A stretch of DNA of 31,410 nucleotides from a virus. Where the stretch lies: positions 1 through 31,410 of the IMG/VR virus record IMGVR_UViG_3300042475_003280, one strand, 5' to 3'. The translations under genes were made by a program, and so were the position numbers. A model generated the notes under the pieces. That model was not told the DNA's origin, did no database searches, and saw only the letters and a list, made by a program, of their open reading frames with translations. This document shows, in pieces, positions 31,292 to 31,410 of this stretch. The stretch's first letter is position 1. Each line of letters opens with the position of its first letter.

Positions 31292-31410
31292 CTGGTCTCT
31301 AGTTTCTTAGAGGGGTGGACTATCTCTTCATCCCTGTGGGATGCCGGACGCTAAATCTGGTATTACGTAACAAGATCGTGTTACACCCAGTAGTCTCTGC
31401 ACCTTCCAAT
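31292..31410 (-). ncRNA. 3' part of a group I self-splicing intron in the capsid gene
   Basis: On the minus strand the order of elements is as expected for a group I intron. The R element GTGCAGAGACTA lies at about 31391-31402. A six-pair hairpin at 31367-31384 may be P7.1. P8 is CATCCC-ACA-GGGATG at 31329-31343. Then come J8/7 and the S element GAAGAGATAGTCC at 31317-31329. GACTA (31391-31395) pairs with TAGTC (31318-31322) to give P7. P9 is CTCTA/TAGAG at 31297-31312. The intron should end at a G near 31291-31292. The 5' half, including P1-P6, is outside the window. P7.1 placement suggests subgroup IA, common in phages, but this is tentative. Confidence 0.8.

Overview
The window reads as part of the genome of a tailed phage that infects cyanobacteria. 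The evidence is the gene mix: head, tail and lysis genes lie beside an S-adenosylmethionine decarboxylase, a dCTP deaminase, a DUF3310 protein, several HNH nucleases, small basic proteins of the kind carried by cyanophages, and a probable NblA-like phycobilisome-degradation adaptor. No host housekeeping genes or tRNAs were seen. The host assignment is inferred from gene content.

Layout. Positions 1-7144 (+): the tail end of an upstream gene, a primase-polymerase/SF3 helicase, speD, a GT4-type glycosyltransferase, a 194-nt nested palindrome, two HNH or zinc-binding proteins, a probable virion protein and three tiny genes. Positions 7147-14308 (-): a two-domain endolysin, two related small proteins, other small genes, a structured non-coding stretch of about 300 nt, two long repetitive tail-fibre genes (one with an S74 chaperone tail) and a one-TM protein. 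Positions 14354-16805 (+): an overlapping cassette with an HTH protein, two unknown proteins, a Dam-like protein with an altered catalytic motif, and dcd. Positions 16802-17888: one small minus gene, then two small plus genes including DUF3310. Positions 17876-31410 (-): the NblA-like gene, a GH24 lysozyme, small basic genes, HNH genes, and the virion structural series running from the major capsid gene (right edge) to a 999-aa repeat-bearing protein.

The most notable point is at the right edge. The capsid reading frame continues upstream of its first ATG for at least 22 codons into sequence with the P7, J8/7, P8 and P9 elements of a group I intron. The major capsid gene therefore appears to be interrupted by a self-splicing intron whose 5' half and 5' exon lie outside the window. 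Other points are the structured RNA region at 9808-10104, the nested palindrome at 4382-4575, the NblA-like gene, and perfect inverted repeats that abut start codons of genes without a clear ribosome binding site.

How the genes fit together. The left plus block supplies replication and metabolic functions (priming and unwinding DNA, polyamine synthesis, sugar transfer). The dcd cassette and DUF3310 gene probably adjust nucleotide pools and DNA modification. The minus blocks make the capsid, connector and tail, including a virion lysozyme-like protein, and then lysis enzymes with two different cell-wall chemistries.
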